From Sedimenticola sp. (lineage in GTDB: Bacteria > Pseudomonadota > Gammaproteobacteria > Chromatiales > Chromatiaceae): 64,000 nt of DNA. Location of the stretch: the NCBI GenBank assembly GCA_002869585.1, contig PKUO01000053.1:1-64000 (forward strand), written 5' to 3'. Position 1 is the first letter of the stretch. Every line of letters begins with the position of its first letter. The notes under the pieces were generated by a model, which made no database searches, was not told the origin of the DNA, and worked only from the letters and a program-made list of their open reading frames with translations. Of the stretch, positions 8,401 through 17,984 are shown piece after piece. The position numbers and the translations under genes were made by a program.

Positions 8401-9465
8401 ATGATACTCAAATGCATGGGTTACAAATCACCCAATACAGTGATAATCCATTCTGTTCATCGACTGTTGCTTGGCATCTTCGCCCTCATGCTGACAGTCA
8501 ATATCAACGCGGCATCACCACCAGAAACAGTAAAACATGGGGACTTCTGGAGCATTCAGTTCGAAAACGATCTGTTTGGCAGCGGTGATGACCGCTTCTA
8601 CAGTCACGGGACTGAATTCTCCTACCTGTCACTGAGCAAACCGCCAGACTGGATGACCAACTTGGGCGAACATCTGCCATTCTTTCGGTTTGGTGATGTG
8701 CATGCTGTGCAATACTCACTGGGTCAAAAAATCTTCACGCCGCAGGACACGCAGGCGGTTTCTCTGATCGAAGATGATCGACCCTATGCCGGCTGGCTGT
8801 ATGGCAGTGCCGAATTGCTTTCCCGGTACATTGATTAACCGGATATGCAGGCAGGCAACATACTCGGCGTGACGCTGGGCATTGTTGGCCCCAGTTCCCA
8901 TGCCGACGACATCCAGAGGGGCTATCATGGGCTGATCGGGGTCGATAAACCCCAGGGTTGGCACAACCAGTTGAAGGATGAGCCCGGACTTCTCCTGACC
9001 TACACCCGCAGGTGGCAATATTTCAACGATTTGCTGGGCGGCTTTGAGTTTGAAACATCACCTCATCTTGTTGGTGCCCTGGGAAACATATATACCTATG
9101 CGGGCGGCGGAATGATGCTTCGCTTCGGCAAAGGACTGCGCAACGATATTGCACCACCCAATATACGGCCTGGTTTCCCCGGCGTATCCTACATACGACC
9201 AGTCGAAAGTCCCAACTGGTATTTTTTCGCCGGGGTTGAAGGTCGCGCTATGGCTCGAAATATCTTCCTCGACGGCAATAGCTTCAGAGACAGCCACAGT
9301 GTTGATAAAAAACCCTTTGTAGCTGATGTACAATTTGGCTTCGCCTTTCATATCAATCATTTCCGCATCGCCATCAGCAATGTCTGGCGTAGCCGTGAAT
9401 TCGAAGGTCAAGAGGACAGCGTGCAGTTCGGCGCGATCAACGCCTCATTTTTTATTCCAAACTAA
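8401..9465 (+). pseudogene. lpxR: Lipid A deacylase LpxR family, interrupted by an in-frame TAA
   Basis: Two frames in the same register (to 8838 and from 8839 on) together give a full-length outer-membrane LpxR/DUF2219 protein. The first part has a signal segment (HRLLLGIFALMLTVNINA), the N-terminal FENDLFGSGDDRFYSHG typical of the family and DDRPYAGWLY. After TAA at 8836-8838 the second part resumes with LGVTLGIVGPSSHAD and KPQGWHNQLKDEPGLLLTY, also family motifs. LpxR removes the 3' acyl chains from lipid A in the outer membrane. Only one stop is present and no frameshift, so the loss looks recent, or it may be an error in the sequence. Confidence 0.8.
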
Positions 9466-9597
9466 GCAGACAATCAATAATCTGCATGGCTGATGGCTGA
9501 GGGCCAGGACAAATTGCCTTCAAGCAGAAAAGTTTGTTTACCCTATAACAACTATCTTCTCCACTTTGCTTGTTCCGGGAAATTAGAACTTACATCC

Positions 9598-9640
9598 AGA
9601 TGTAAGGAATCGGCATCTCGATCGACTAATCCACGAGACA
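9598..9640 (+). promoter_or_regulatory. ECF-type promoter-like motif, copy 1
   Basis: AGATGTAAGGA, 14 bases, CGAC, six bases, ACGAGACA. The same elements with exactly the same spacing recur 77 bases downstream. TGTAAG and CGAC separated by 16 bases resemble -35 and -10 elements read by ECF sigma factors; an ECF gene lies 0.7 kb downstream. Confidence 0.5.
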
Positions 9641-9674
9641 GAAAATTTCCACTCATCCGATAAAAAGTTAAAAA

Positions 9675-9717
9675 AGATGTAAGGATTTTTCGACTCAACC
9701 GACCAAATGACGAGACA
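9675..9717 (+). promoter_or_regulatory. ECF-type promoter-like motif, copy 2
   Basis: Second copy of AGATGTAAGGA-N14-CGAC-N6-ACGAGACA; the -10-like CGAC ends 49 bases before the start codon of the small exported peptide, giving a normal 5' leader length. Confidence 0.5.
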
Positions 9718-9752
9718 ACAATTTCTCATAAAGAAAATCGAGGAGATTTAAA

Positions 9753-9908
9753 ATGAAAAAGATTTATACACTACTGTCAGGCCTTATACTTACCGCAGCG
9801 ATTTTCAGTGCACCTGTATTTGCAGGAATGAATATCCATGATACGGGCATGGACAATACTGATACGCCATTCACCATCGTCAATCTTGATCCGTCAAGAA
9901 GCAGCTGA
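9753..9908 (+). CDS. Small exported peptide, 51 aa
   Basis: ATG 9753 follows GAGGAG with a proper spacer. The product begins MKKIYTLLSGLILTAAIFSAPVFA, a textbook signal peptide cleaved after residue 24 or so. The mature part would be only about 27 residues, acidic, with no cysteines (GMNIHDTGMDNTDTPF and a short tail ending SRSS). A strong terminator follows ten bases after the stop, so this is a single-gene transcript. I do not recognise the family. Its clean signals, isolated transcript and doubled promoter-like motif argue that it is a real gene despite its size. Confidence 0.7.
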   Translation: MKKIYTLLSGLILTAAIFSAPVFAGMNIHDTGMDNTDTPFTIVNLDPSRSS

Positions 9909-9918
9909 TCTGAAGCAC

Positions 9919-9942
9919 GGCGGGCCCAATGGCCCGCCTTTT
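9919..9942 (+). terminator. Rho-independent terminator of the small peptide gene
   Basis: Perfect 8-bp stem GGCGGGCC / GGCCCGCC with CAAT loop followed by TTTT. Confidence 0.9.
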
Positions 9943-9959
9943 CCTTCTGCTCAGGCAAA

Positions 9960-10302
9960 TCCCGCTATCAAAGATTAGATACCCGTCTATCTACGTTTGT
10001 TATCTACTGGCAACCCAGTTGTTGGAAAATTGTCCGGAATAATCCAGCACCCCGCCCTCTTCGATCATGAACCAAATGTAAATCATCATCTTTGAATATA
10101 ATCATTTGTCACGGCACGAAAATACATATAGCTGAACACATCTGACAAATGATGGTCACAGTTGTATACATATCACTCAAGGCATCCCCCCAGAATCTTT
10201 TCCCTATTAAAAGTGAGTAAAAATAGCAGGCTATGATGAATCTTTATTTTCAGTCAATCAGTATCACATCTATGCAATCCTCATTAACTACAGGAGCAAC
10301 AC
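9960..10302. other. Non-coding region upstream of the ECF sigma gene
   Basis: About 340 AT-rich bases without a supported gene. It holds a perfect 11-bp inverted repeat (ATCATTTGTCA at 10101-10111, TGACAAATGAT at 10143-10153), which could be a regulator site or an RNA stem. The ECF Shine-Dalgarno CAGGAG is at its right end. The TGTAAGGA motif of the neighbouring promoter pair is not present here. Confidence 0.5.
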
Positions 10303-10869
10303 ATGACCATACTGGATCCAGAGGCATGGTTGGATGAACATGGTTCTGCACTCTACTCCTTTGCCCTATTAAATGTCCGCGATTCACATAGAGCAGAAGA
10401 CCTGGTACAAGAGACACTGCTATCCGCTCTGAAAGCCAAGGATAATTTTCAGGAAAGCTCATCGGTCCGTACCTGGCTGATTGGTATACTCAAACATAAA
10501 ATCATAGATGAATTTCGCCAACAATCACGTGACGCAACACCTGATGATCCTGATCACGCACTGGAATTGGCAGAAGCCAAGAATGCCGAAGACAACTTCA
10601 ATGAAAGCGGCCACTGGAGCCTACCTATCACCGACTGGGGTGATTCTGAAAAGGAGTTCACACGCGATCAATTCTGGAAATTCATTGAAAACTGCCTTGC
10701 ATCACAGTCGCCCAAAATGTCGCGTCTGTTCATACTCAGAGAGATATGGGGGATGGAAACAGACGAAGTTTGTAAGGAAATGGGCATTTCACCGACCAAT
10801 CTTTGGACAACACTGCATCGAGCCCGACTGGGTATGCGGAAATGCCTTGAGAAAAAACTGCACCATTGA
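10303..10869 (+). CDS. ECF-type RNA polymerase sigma factor
   Basis: The 188-residue protein has sigma region 2 (LYSFALLNVRDSHRAEDLVQETLLSALKAKDNF, ending in the RTWLIGILKHKIIDEFR helix) and a region 4 helix-turn-helix (WGMETDEVCKEMGISPTNLWTTLHRARLGMRKCL). No regions 1 or 3 are present, as in extracytoplasmic-function sigmas. An acidic linker of about 50 residues separates the two. The zinc-finger gene 24 bases downstream is its probable anti-sigma factor. A plausible target is the small peptide gene upstream with its duplicated ECF-like promoter. Confidence 0.9.
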   Translation: MTILDPEAWLDEHGSALYSFALLNVRDSHRAEDLVQETLLSALKAKDNFQESSSVRTWLIGILKHKIIDEFRQQSRDATPDDPDHALELAEAKNAEDNFNESGHWSLPITDWGDSEKEFTRDQFWKFIENCLASQSPKMSRLFILREIWGMETDEVCKEMGISPTNLWTTLHRARLGMRKCLEKKLHH

Positions 10870-10893
10870 TCTTTTAGAGGTAGACTCTCAACA

Positions 10894-11148
10894 ATGCTGA
10901 CATGCAAAGAAACAAGCCAATTGATTTCGCAGGCGCAGGAACGGAAACTCGGTCTACGAGAACGATTCAGCCTGCGCATTCACTTGTGGGCCTGCTCCAG
11001 TTGCAGTCATTTCGAACAGCAAATCAAGTCGTTGCGCAGTGCGCTAAAAACACACTCTACTCCCAATTCACTACCCGACGACAAACCCCTGCCGGGCGAT
11101 GCGCACGAACGCATACTGAACGCCATCAGAAATCAGACCAGTGAATGA
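10894..11148 (+). CDS. Zinc-finger anti-sigma factor
   Basis: The 84-residue cytoplasmic protein carries H-x3-C-x2-C (HLWACSSC) after an N-terminal helix with MLTCKETSQLISQAQERKL, the pattern of ZAS-type anti-sigma domains, in which His and three Cys bind zinc. There is no membrane segment, so a soluble, probably redox- or metal-sensing, partner of the preceding ECF sigma is likely. Confidence 0.82.
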   Translation: MLTCKETSQLISQAQERKLGLRERFSLRIHLWACSSCSHFEQQIKSLRSALKTHSTPNSLPDDKPLPGDAHERILNAIRNQTSE

Positions 11149-11210
11149 TTCGATAAGACCGTAGACTGTTTTATCGGCGGGCATCCATGCCAGCCAATAG
11201 ATGTCGCCCG

Positions 11211-12191
11211 TCAGTGAAGCAGATCCTCGATGATTGCCCGCTCTTCCCGCAGCTCTTTCTCTGATGCCCTGAGACGCGACCGGCTGAAATCATCGATTTC
11301 AAGCCCCTGAACTATTTCGTAGTTGCCGGCCTTGCAGGTTACGGGAAAGGAGAAAACAATCCCCTCCTCGATACCATAGCTGCCATCGGTGGGCACACTC
11401 ATACTAACCCAGTCGCCTTCTGGTGTACCCAGCGCCCAGTTACGGACATGATCGACCACCGCATCTGCGGCAGATGCGGCCGACGAGAGGCCTCGCGCCT
11501 CGATGATTTCCGCGCCTCTACGTTGAATCCTTGGTATGAAATGATCGATCGCCCAATCTCTGCTGACCAGATCATAGGCGGGAGTGCCATTTACCAGACA
11601 GTTACTCGCATCAGGGAACTGGGTCATTGAATGATTACCCCAGATCGTCATGCGCTTGATATCCGCGACCAGATTATTGGTTTTGTTCGCCAGTTGCCCA
11701 AGCGCACGATTGTGATCGAGTCGCGTCATAGCGGTAAACTGCCTGGGGTTCAGATCAGGTGCGTTGGATGCCGCAATAAGGGCATTGGTATTGGCCGGAT
11801 TGCCGACCACCAGCACACGCACATCACCGGATGCATGGTCATTGATTGCGCGGCCCTGCGCGGAGAATATCTTGGCATTCTCGGTTATCAGATCCTTGCG
11901 CTCCATCCCTTTGCTGCGTGGCTTGGCGCCAATGAGGATGGCATAGTCAGCTTCACGAAAGCCGATAGCTGGATCATCCGTAAGGACAGTATCGTAGAGC
12001 AGAGGAAGTGCGCAATCCTCGAGTTCCATGCCTACCCCGTGTACCGAGGAGAGGGCCTGTGGGATCTCCAGAAGACGAAGAATAACCGGTTGCTTGGGAC
12101 CGAACATCTCACCCGATGCAACCCGGAATGCGAGTGCATAGCCAATATGTCCGGCGGCACCAGTAATCGTAACTTTAATGGGGGTTTTCAT
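11211..12191 (-). CDS. mdh: Malate dehydrogenase (LDH/MDH type 2 family)
   Basis: The 326-residue enzyme interconverts malate and oxaloacetate with NAD(H) in the TCA cycle. The N-terminal nucleotide-binding [19 protein letters not shown] and the catalytic region MTRLDHNRA and [12 protein letters not shown] (proton-relay His with Asp) are diagnostic of the cytosolic-type bacterial MDH of about 327 residues. ATG 12191 is chosen; a TTG three codons upstream is possible and has AGGA nearby. The gene is isolated and convergent with the anti-sigma gene. Confidence 0.93.
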   Translation of the reverse strand: MKTPIKVTITGAAGHIGYALAFRVASGEMFGPKQPVILRLLEIPQALSSVHGVGMELEDCALPLLYDTVLTDDPAIGFREADYAILIGAKPRSKGMERKDLITENAKIFSAQGRAINDHASGDVRVLVVGNPANTNALIAASNAPDLNPRQFTAMTRLDHNRALGQLANKTNNLVADIKRMTIWGNHSMTQFPDASNCLVNGTPAYDLVSRDWAIDHFIPRIQRRGAEIIEARGLSSAASAADAVVDHVRNWALGTPEGDWVSMSVPTDGSYGIEEGIVFSFPVTCKAGNYEIVQGLEIDDFSRSRLRASEKELREERAIIEDLLH

Positions 12192-12352
12192 ATCAACCAA
12201 TTCCTAGTTATTAGTTAATTGAATTCCCGGATAATTATAGTTATGACTCAGTTTTTATCCACGCATAATTTACAAACAGGGGATGAAATCAACCGGCGAC
12301 TGACCAGAATCAAGTTCCAGCGACCTCCGGTCAAACAAATGCGAAAAGGGCG

Positions 12353-12886
12353 TCAGACGCCTTTATGAGAACCGGGTGGCGAATAGACACCGACATATTC
12401 ATTTCTTGCATCATCGGGTCCAAGGGGTTGATTGGCTTGGTCGTTCTTGGGTTTGAACTTGTGGTCAGATTTTTGCTGCTCCTTGACATACATCTTGTCT
12501 CTTAGCATCCGCATCTCCCCAACCAGGGATTTTTCATTGTCATTCAGCGTATTGGCCTCGGTGCACTTACCGCGGGCGACGAAAAACAGGCCAACTCCGA
12601 CGACAATACCGATTCCGGAAAGAACAATCACAACTGTCGAGGCTTGATCCTGGGACGCCTCCTCGTAGACAGGCGAATTGGCGTTGATCTGCCAATCATT
12701 GTTCTTGCTCAACAGATTCTGGAAAAGCGCGATCATGGAAACCGCTAGAAGCACACCCGCTATTCCGCCAAAAATGCTGGTTTTGGAGCGACACTCTTTC
12801 TTCTGATGAGCGATTATGCTGAGTTCTGAATTTATCACTTTCAGGCGCGCGTAGTCTGACAACGTTGTTTTATTATCACTCTGCAT
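12353..12886 (-). CDS. Membrane protein of unknown function
   Basis: A 177-residue protein with two hydrophobic segments (about 38-56 SIFGGIAGVLLAVSMIALF and 84-104 TVVIVLSGIGIVVGVGLFF) and a charged C-terminal tail rich in Lys and Asp, probably facing the cytoplasm. No motif is recognised. The 290 bp upstream (12887-13176) are AT-rich and show no gene. Confidence 0.6.
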   Translation of the reverse strand: MQSDNKTTLSDYARLKVINSELSIIAHQKKECRSKTSIFGGIAGVLLAVSMIALFQNLLSKNNDWQINANSPVYEEASQDQASTVVIVLSGIGIVVGVGLFFVARGKCTEANTLNDNEKSLVGEMRMLRDKMYVKEQQKSDHKFKPKNDQANQPLGPDDARNEYVGVYSPPGSHKGV

Positions 12887-13176
12887 CGATGATTCCCGTT
12901 ACCTGAAGAACTGATTCATTACGCTTTACCATGTATCTGATTATACTATATTAGTATTCACTAAAATAGTAGGCAGGTCGCAAATATTGATTATTTTTAC
13001 TTATCGAGAATCAAGTCTGATCACAGGTATCTCTTTGTTTTTGGGTTAATTTCTTGATATTTTCAATAATCTGGTTTTTTACCAAATGAAATTTAAATGA
13101 CCAATGGATAGATGACATAATGGTTCCGTGAAAAAATTAAGCCCGCAAACAGCGCAACTGAGTCTTTTTACTATCA

Positions 13177-13983
13177 ATGTGTGAACTATTTGCCCTATCG
13201 AGTCTGCATCCGGCGTCCGCCTCATTCTCGTTGGATGAGTTTGCCAGGCACGGAGGTATCTCCGGTCCGCACAAGGATGGCTGGGGCATTGCCTTCTATG
13301 AAGAAAAGGATGCACGCCTTATCCGGGATGTGGCCTCAGCAGGTGAGAGCCCGTATCTTGAGTTTATCCGCAATAACAGGCAGACCAGCCAGATTATCCT
13401 GGCCCATATCAGGCTGGCCACTCAGGGCGAGCGCAGCCTGCACAACTGCCAGCCGTTCAGCCGTGAACTGGGCGGTAGAGTCCATCTGTTTGCCCATAAT
13501 GGTGATCTGGCGGAGATCAACTCAGCAGAGTTCCCATTAGGCCGTTTTCACCCCATTGGCGACACTGACTCCGAATATGCCTTCTGCCATCTGATGTCGA
13601 TGCTTGAGGGCTTATGGCTCACAGGCCATCCCCCATCCCTACAGGACCGGTACCAGATCATCAGAGAGTTCGCAGCCAGAATACAACCACTCGGCCCCGC
13701 GAACTTCATCTATTCAGACGGTGAATACCTGTTCGCCCATGGCCACAAGCGCACTCAGCCAGGACGGGAAGGCCATCACCCGCCAGGACTCCATTACCTG
13801 CAACGAACCTGCACAATCCCACAGCCCGACAATAAATTTTCCGGTGTAAACCTCAACTATGGGAGCAAACCCCAGGAGGTAACGCTACTGGCCAGCGTGC
13901 CGTTATCCGATGAAGGCTGGCGACCGCTATCCGAAGGGGAAATACTGGTCCTCAGCAGAGGCACAGTGCTGCGGCCAGGTTGA
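13177..13983 (+). CDS. Class II glutamine amidotransferase (YafJ-like)
   Basis: The 268-residue protein starts MCELFALSS; removal of Met exposes the catalytic Cys2 of the Ntn-type glutaminase, which fixes the start codon even though no Shine-Dalgarno is visible. HKDGWGIAFY, LAHIRLATQG and FAHNGDL are the substrate- and ammonia-handling motifs. The family hydrolyses glutamine; the acceptor for YafJ-like proteins is not known. It is a lone gene convergent with the hyp cluster. Confidence 0.88.
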   Translation: MCELFALSSLHPASASFSLDEFARHGGISGPHKDGWGIAFYEEKDARLIRDVASAGESPYLEFIRNNRQTSQIILAHIRLATQGERSLHNCQPFSRELGGRVHLFAHNGDLAEINSAEFPLGRFHPIGDTDSEYAFCHLMSMLEGLWLTGHPPSLQDRYQIIREFAARIQPLGPANFIYSDGEYLFAHGHKRTQPGREGHHPPGLHYLQRTCTIPQPDNKFSGVNLNYGSKPQEVTLLASVPLSDEGWRPLSEGEILVLSRGTVLRPG

Positions 13984-14034
13984 AACTACCCTTCCAGATT
14001 AATGATCAATTGAATCCAAAAATCCACGGCGGAT

Positions 14035-15735
14035 TCATAAAACCTTCTGTATGTTTGCCCGCCGGCGTTTATCCCTGTGTCGGGCGATGGTGATGGGTGT
14101 GCGGGACTTGGGCACCTTGTAGACGAAGTTGTAGCGGGCCACATGATAGCTGGGATCAAAGCCATAGAAGTTGAGATTCATCCTCGCCAGCTCCTCCTCC
14201 CGATAGGCGGGCAGCGGTTTCTCGGCTTCATCGGCCGCCCGTTGTTCCCGCTTCCTGTTGAGTTGGGCGGAAAAATCCGTTGCTGAGGCAAGTTGTTTCA
14301 GCCGTTGATTGAGCTCTGTTCGAAATGTCTCTTGGGTTGTGGCAAAAAAATCATCTACCAGCCCCAGGGATTTGGCCTCCCTTGTGCCCATCGGCAAGCG
14401 CGCCTCAATGATCTGTCGCGCCTGCTGTGCACCGACCCGCTTGGGCAGCAGATAGGTCCAGTACTCTGAACCGTACAGATTACCCATATCCTTATAATGG
14501 GGATTGAGAACCACCCCTGACCTGGCCCAGACATAATCCGAACAGCGTGCCAGAAACACACCCCCCGCGCCGGCATTGCCCTGTAGCGCGGATACTGTCA
14601 CATGGCTATCCGTGCAGATAATTTCACGCGCCAGATCATTGATGGCGTTGATATTTGCCCAGGATTCATCGGCGGGACTCTCTGCCGCCTCAATTAAATT
14701 GAGATGCAACCCGTTTGACCAGAAATCCGCCCCCCCCATCAACACGATTACACGGGTTTCACGTTGCCTTGCCCCGATATAGGCCTGCCGCAGCGCATTG
14801 CACTGCTCGGTTCCCATTGCCCCGTTGTAGAAGGGAAAACAGAGATAGCCAACATCTCCCTGCTCCAGATATTCGATCTCCTGATAGCCACCGGCGGTTT
14901 CCGGGACAGGCTCAGCCGATTCCCCTAAAACCTGTACTGCAGGCAATTTGAATGGATGTTTGCCCTGTTTTTCCCGCAAATGACCTATCCATACGGCACC
15001 GTCCAGCGTGGCTCGGCAGACTGCGTTTCCGCTTCGGGCGATCAGTTCACCAGGCGCACCTGAGAGAGAGTATTCCGGACGGGCATCGTAGAGATAGAAC
15101 TCTCTACCGTTCCAGCTATCCAGAACACCGGGAAATCCATCCGCGCAGCGGATCTTGCGCATCACAGTTTCTGTGTTGTCCTTCAGCCAATCGATTTTCC
15201 TGTCCGCCTGGGTCATCTGGGGTTGCAACCGGCCGAGCGTTCCGGGGTCATGATAATCGAGGGGCTCGGGTTCGTAATCTCCCCGCTGGTATCTCTCCAC
15301 GGTTAACAGAACCGCCTCGACCGCGGCCTCGGTTATCTCGTTGCGGTACAGGCTGGCCTTGCTGGCATTGCGCATCGGAAACTGGCTGGTCGCCCAGATA
15401 TCCCCGGCATCCATCTCGGCATTTGCCTGCAGCACAGTAACACCCCAACTAGGCTGATCCTGTAGTATCGCCCAATCCAGCGCAGAGGGACCACGATCAC
15501 CTTTGATCCCCGGATGAACGATAAGACAACACTGCTTTTTCCAGACCTGTTCGGGTATAGCGCGCTTGAGAAATGGCGCAACGATTAGATCGGGCTGGAA
15601 CAGTCCGACCGCTTCTATGGTTGTGGCATCGTTGATATCAAACTCAACCGAAACCTCATGTCCTTTCTCGCGCAGTTCGATATGCAGCCTCTGTGTGAGG
15701 CTGTTAAAGGCATGAGTCAATAATAGAATTTTCAT
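14035..15735 (-). CDS. hypX: Hydrogenase maturation factor HypX (HoxX)
   Basis: The 566-residue protein fuses an N-terminal formyltransferase-like domain (about 1-270; HPGIKGDRGPSALDWAI contains the folate/formyl site) to a C-terminal enoyl-CoA hydratase-like domain (about 290-500; LMGGADFWSNGLHLN and ALQGNAGAGGVFLA oxyanion-hole region). HypX makes the active-site CO of NiFe-hydrogenases from formyl groups via formyl-CoA and is found with enzymes working in oxygen. It is the last gene of the hyp cluster, 28 bases after hypE. Confidence 0.9.
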   Translation of the reverse strand: MKILLLTHAFNSLTQRLHIELREKGHEVSVEFDINDATTIEAVGLFQPDLIVAPFLKRAIPEQVWKKQCCLIVHPGIKGDRGPSALDWAILQDQPSWGVTVLQANAEMDAGDIWATSQFPMRNASKASLYRNEITEAAVEAVLLTVERYQRGDYEPEPLDYHDPGTLGRLQPQMTQADRKIDWLKDNTETVMRKIRCADGFPGVLDSWNGREFYLYDARPEYSLSGAPGELIARSGNAVCRATLDGAVWIGHLREKQGKHPFKLPAVQVLGESAEPVPETAGGYQEIEYLEQGDVGYLCFPFYNGAMGTEQCNALRQAYIGARQRETRVIVLMGGADFWSNGLHLNLIEAAESPADESWANINAINDLAREIICTDSHVTVSALQGNAGAGGVFLARCSDYVWARSGVVLNPHYKDMGNLYGSEYWTYLLPKRVGAQQARQIIEARLPMGTREAKSLGLVDDFFATTQETFRTELNQRLKQLASATDFSAQLNRKREQRAADEAEKPLPAYREEELARMNLNFYGFDPSYHVARYNFVYKVPKSRTPITIARHRDKRRRANIQKVL

Positions 15736-15763
15736 TAATTTTATTATTTATCTAATTATTAAT

Positions 15764-16807
15764 TCAGCATATTCTTGGTAGCTGTTCACCAGCAATCCAA
15801 TCGACGATTCGACTCCCGCCAAAACTGGTTTCCATCTGCACAAAGGCATGCTGATCGGCAACCACCTCACCTATAATCGCAGCATCCTTACCCTTTGGAT
15901 GGGAGCGCATCACTGCGAGCAGACGTTCGGCCTGATCGGCTGGACAGATCGCAATCAATTTGCCTTCGTTCGCCACATAGAGGGGGTCCAACCCCAGGAG
16001 TTCGCAGGCGGCATGGACCTCGGGCTTGACCGGAATGGCCTCTTCCCGCAAGGCCATTCCCACCCCCGACTGTTGTGCAAGCTCATTCAGTGTCGCCGCC
16101 AGACCACCCCGAGTCGGGTCACGCAGACAATGAATATCAGGCACGGCCTCGATCATCTGCGCCACCAGGTCATGCAGTGCCTGGGAGTCGGACTCTATGG
16201 TGGTTTCGAAGGTCAGATTCTCACGCTTGGACATAATGGCGACACCGTGATCACCCATGCTGCCAGAGACCAGAATGCTGTCTCCTGGCCGGGCCAGATC
16301 ACCTGAAATATTGATGCCATCAGCCAGCACCCCGACACCGGTAGTGGTGATAAAAATACCATCGCCCTTCCCCTTTTCCACTACCTTGGTATCACCGGTG
16401 ACGACTGGAACGCCCGCCTTGTTGGCGGCGGCGGCCATACTCTCGACCACCCGTTTGAGATCGGCCAGGGGAAAACCCTCTTCCAGAATGAAGCCTGCCG
16501 CCAGATAGAGAGGCTTGGCGCCAGACATTGTTACATCGTTGATCGTGCCGTGCACCGAGAGTGAGCCGATATCTCCACCGGGGAAAAACAGGGGGGAAAT
16601 GACATGCCCATCGGTACTCATCACCATGCGTCCCTGGGCCACTGGAAAGCAGGCCTGATCATTTCCCTGGCGTAACAGTTCATTATCGAGATTGCTGATA
16701 AACAGTTCCTCGATCAGTTGCGCCATGGCGCGACCACCACTGCCGTGCGACATATCAACGGCACCGGACTTGACATCAAGTTTTAATGAAAACCTTTTTT
16801 TATTCAT
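15764..16807 (-). CDS. hypE: Hydrogenase maturation protein HypE
   Basis: The 347-residue PurM-like protein ends in PRIC, whose terminal Cys is carbamoylated and then dehydrated to thiocyanate, the source of the CN ligands of the NiFe centre. MSHGSGGRAM and VTGDTKVVEKGKGDGIFI are the ATP-binding motifs. ATG 16807 is selected because the longer frame (GTG 16882) would overlap hypD and lacks homology. The Shine-Dalgarno is weak, so coupling to hypD translation is possible. Confidence 0.95.
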   Translation of the reverse strand: MNKKRFSLKLDVKSGAVDMSHGSGGRAMAQLIEELFISNLDNELLRQGNDQACFPVAQGRMVMSTDGHVISPLFFPGGDIGSLSVHGTINDVTMSGAKPLYLAAGFILEEGFPLADLKRVVESMAAAANKAGVPVVTGDTKVVEKGKGDGIFITTTGVGVLADGINISGDLARPGDSILVSGSMGDHGVAIMSKRENLTFETTIESDSQALHDLVAQMIEAVPDIHCLRDPTRGGLAATLNELAQQSGVGMALREEAIPVKPEVHAACELLGLDPLYVANEGKLIAICPADQAERLLAVMRSHPKGKDAAIIGEVVADQHAFVQMETSFGGSRIVDWIAGEQLPRIC

Positions 16808-16850
16808 TGAGATAGCTGTTTTATTTAAGGTGATATAGAGTATTATTCTA

Positions 16851-17984
16851 CTAAGAAGCAGCCTGTTCCCGGAAACGGCCATAACTCCAGTAGGCGGCGC
16901 AGGCCCCCTCTGAGCTGACCATGCAGGAACCCATAGGATTTTCAGGGGTACAGACCGTTCCGAATAGCTTGCAGTCGACTGGCCGCTTTACCCCGCGCAG
17001 GATCGCGGGACACTCACAGCCCTTCACATCGGCTGAGGCTATCTCCTCGACGGGGAAACGCACCTCGGCATCGAATTCACGATAGGTCCGTTTCAACTTA
17101 AGAGCGCTATAGGGCACCAGCCCTAGCCCCCGCCATTCGAAGCTGCGGCGTAGCTCCATCATCTCGGCTACCAGTCGTTTCGCCTTGAGATTGCCCTCGG
17201 CAGAGACGACGCGGGTGTATTCATTCTCCACATCATGCCGTCCCTCGTTGAGCTGACGGATGAGCATCAGTATCGACTGCATCACATCCAGTGGCTCAAA
17301 CCCGGCAATGACCACCGGACGCTGAAACTCCTCGGCGAAGAATTCATAGGGCTGACTGCCGATCACCGAGCTGACATGTGACGGGCCGAGAAAGCCATCC
17401 AGGGAAACTGTCCCCAGTTCGCGCACCTCGGGCGATTCGAGAATGTTCTGAATTGCCGCCGGGGTCAGCACATGATTACAGAAGACAGAGAAATTCTTCA
17501 GCCCCAGCCGTTGCGCCTGCTGAATCGCCACTGCGGTGGGCGGGGTCGTGGTTTCAAAGCCGATGGCGAAGAAAACCACCTCTCTGTCGGGATTCTCCCG
17601 GGCGATTCGCAGCGCATCCTGAGTGGAATAGACCATGCGGATATCCAACCCTTCAGCCTTGGCCTTGAGCAGACTGCGTCTGTTGGAAGCGGGCACACGC
17701 AAGGTGTCTCCATAGGTGCAGAGTGTCACCCCGTATGTTTCTGCCATGGCAATCGCCATGTCGATACGAGCAATCGGCAAAACACACACAGGGCAGCCGG
17801 GGCCATGCACCAGACGCACGTTCTCCGGCAGCAGATCCTGCACCCCATAGCGGAAAATCGCATGGGTATGCCCCCCGCAGAACTCCATCAGGTGATAAGT
17901 ACGTTCCGGATCGGCTTCCTGGGATATTGCCCTGGCAAGATTCTGGGCTGTCTTCTTGGCCCGGAATTCATCGACATACTTCAC
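16851..17984 (-). CDS. hypD: Hydrogenase maturation protein HypD
   Basis: The 377-residue protein carries the essential motifs EFCGGHTHA (residues 35-43), GPGCPVC and the C-terminal cysteines GCECPAIL...CKLFGTVCTPENPMGSCMVS that hold a 4Fe-4S cluster. With HypC it forms the scaffold on which the Fe(CN)2CO unit is built. Its ATG overlaps the hypC stop (ATGA), implying translational coupling. Confidence 0.96.
   Translation of the reverse strand: MKYVDEFRAKKTAQNLARAISQEADPERTYHLMEFCGGHTHAIFRYGVQDLLPENVRLVHGPGCPVCVLPIARIDMAIAMAETYGVTLCTYGDTLRVPASNRRSLLKAKAEGLDIRMVYSTQDALRIARENPDREVVFFAIGFETTTPPTAVAIQQAQRLGLKNFSVFCNHVLTPAAIQNILESPEVRELGTVSLDGFLGPSHVSSVIGSQPYEFFAEEFQRPVVIAGFEPLDVMQSILMLIRQLNEGRHDVENEYTRVVSAEGNLKAKRLVAEMMELRRSFEWRGLGLVPYSALKLKRTYREFDAEVRFPVEEIASADVKGCECPAILRGVKRPVDCKLFGTVCTPENPMGSCMVSSEGACAAYWSYGRFREQAAS

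Noticed and set aside
8277-8588. 103-codon frame starting with TTG upstream of lpxR
   Set aside because: It runs into lpxR in another frame, with poor protein character; probably chance.
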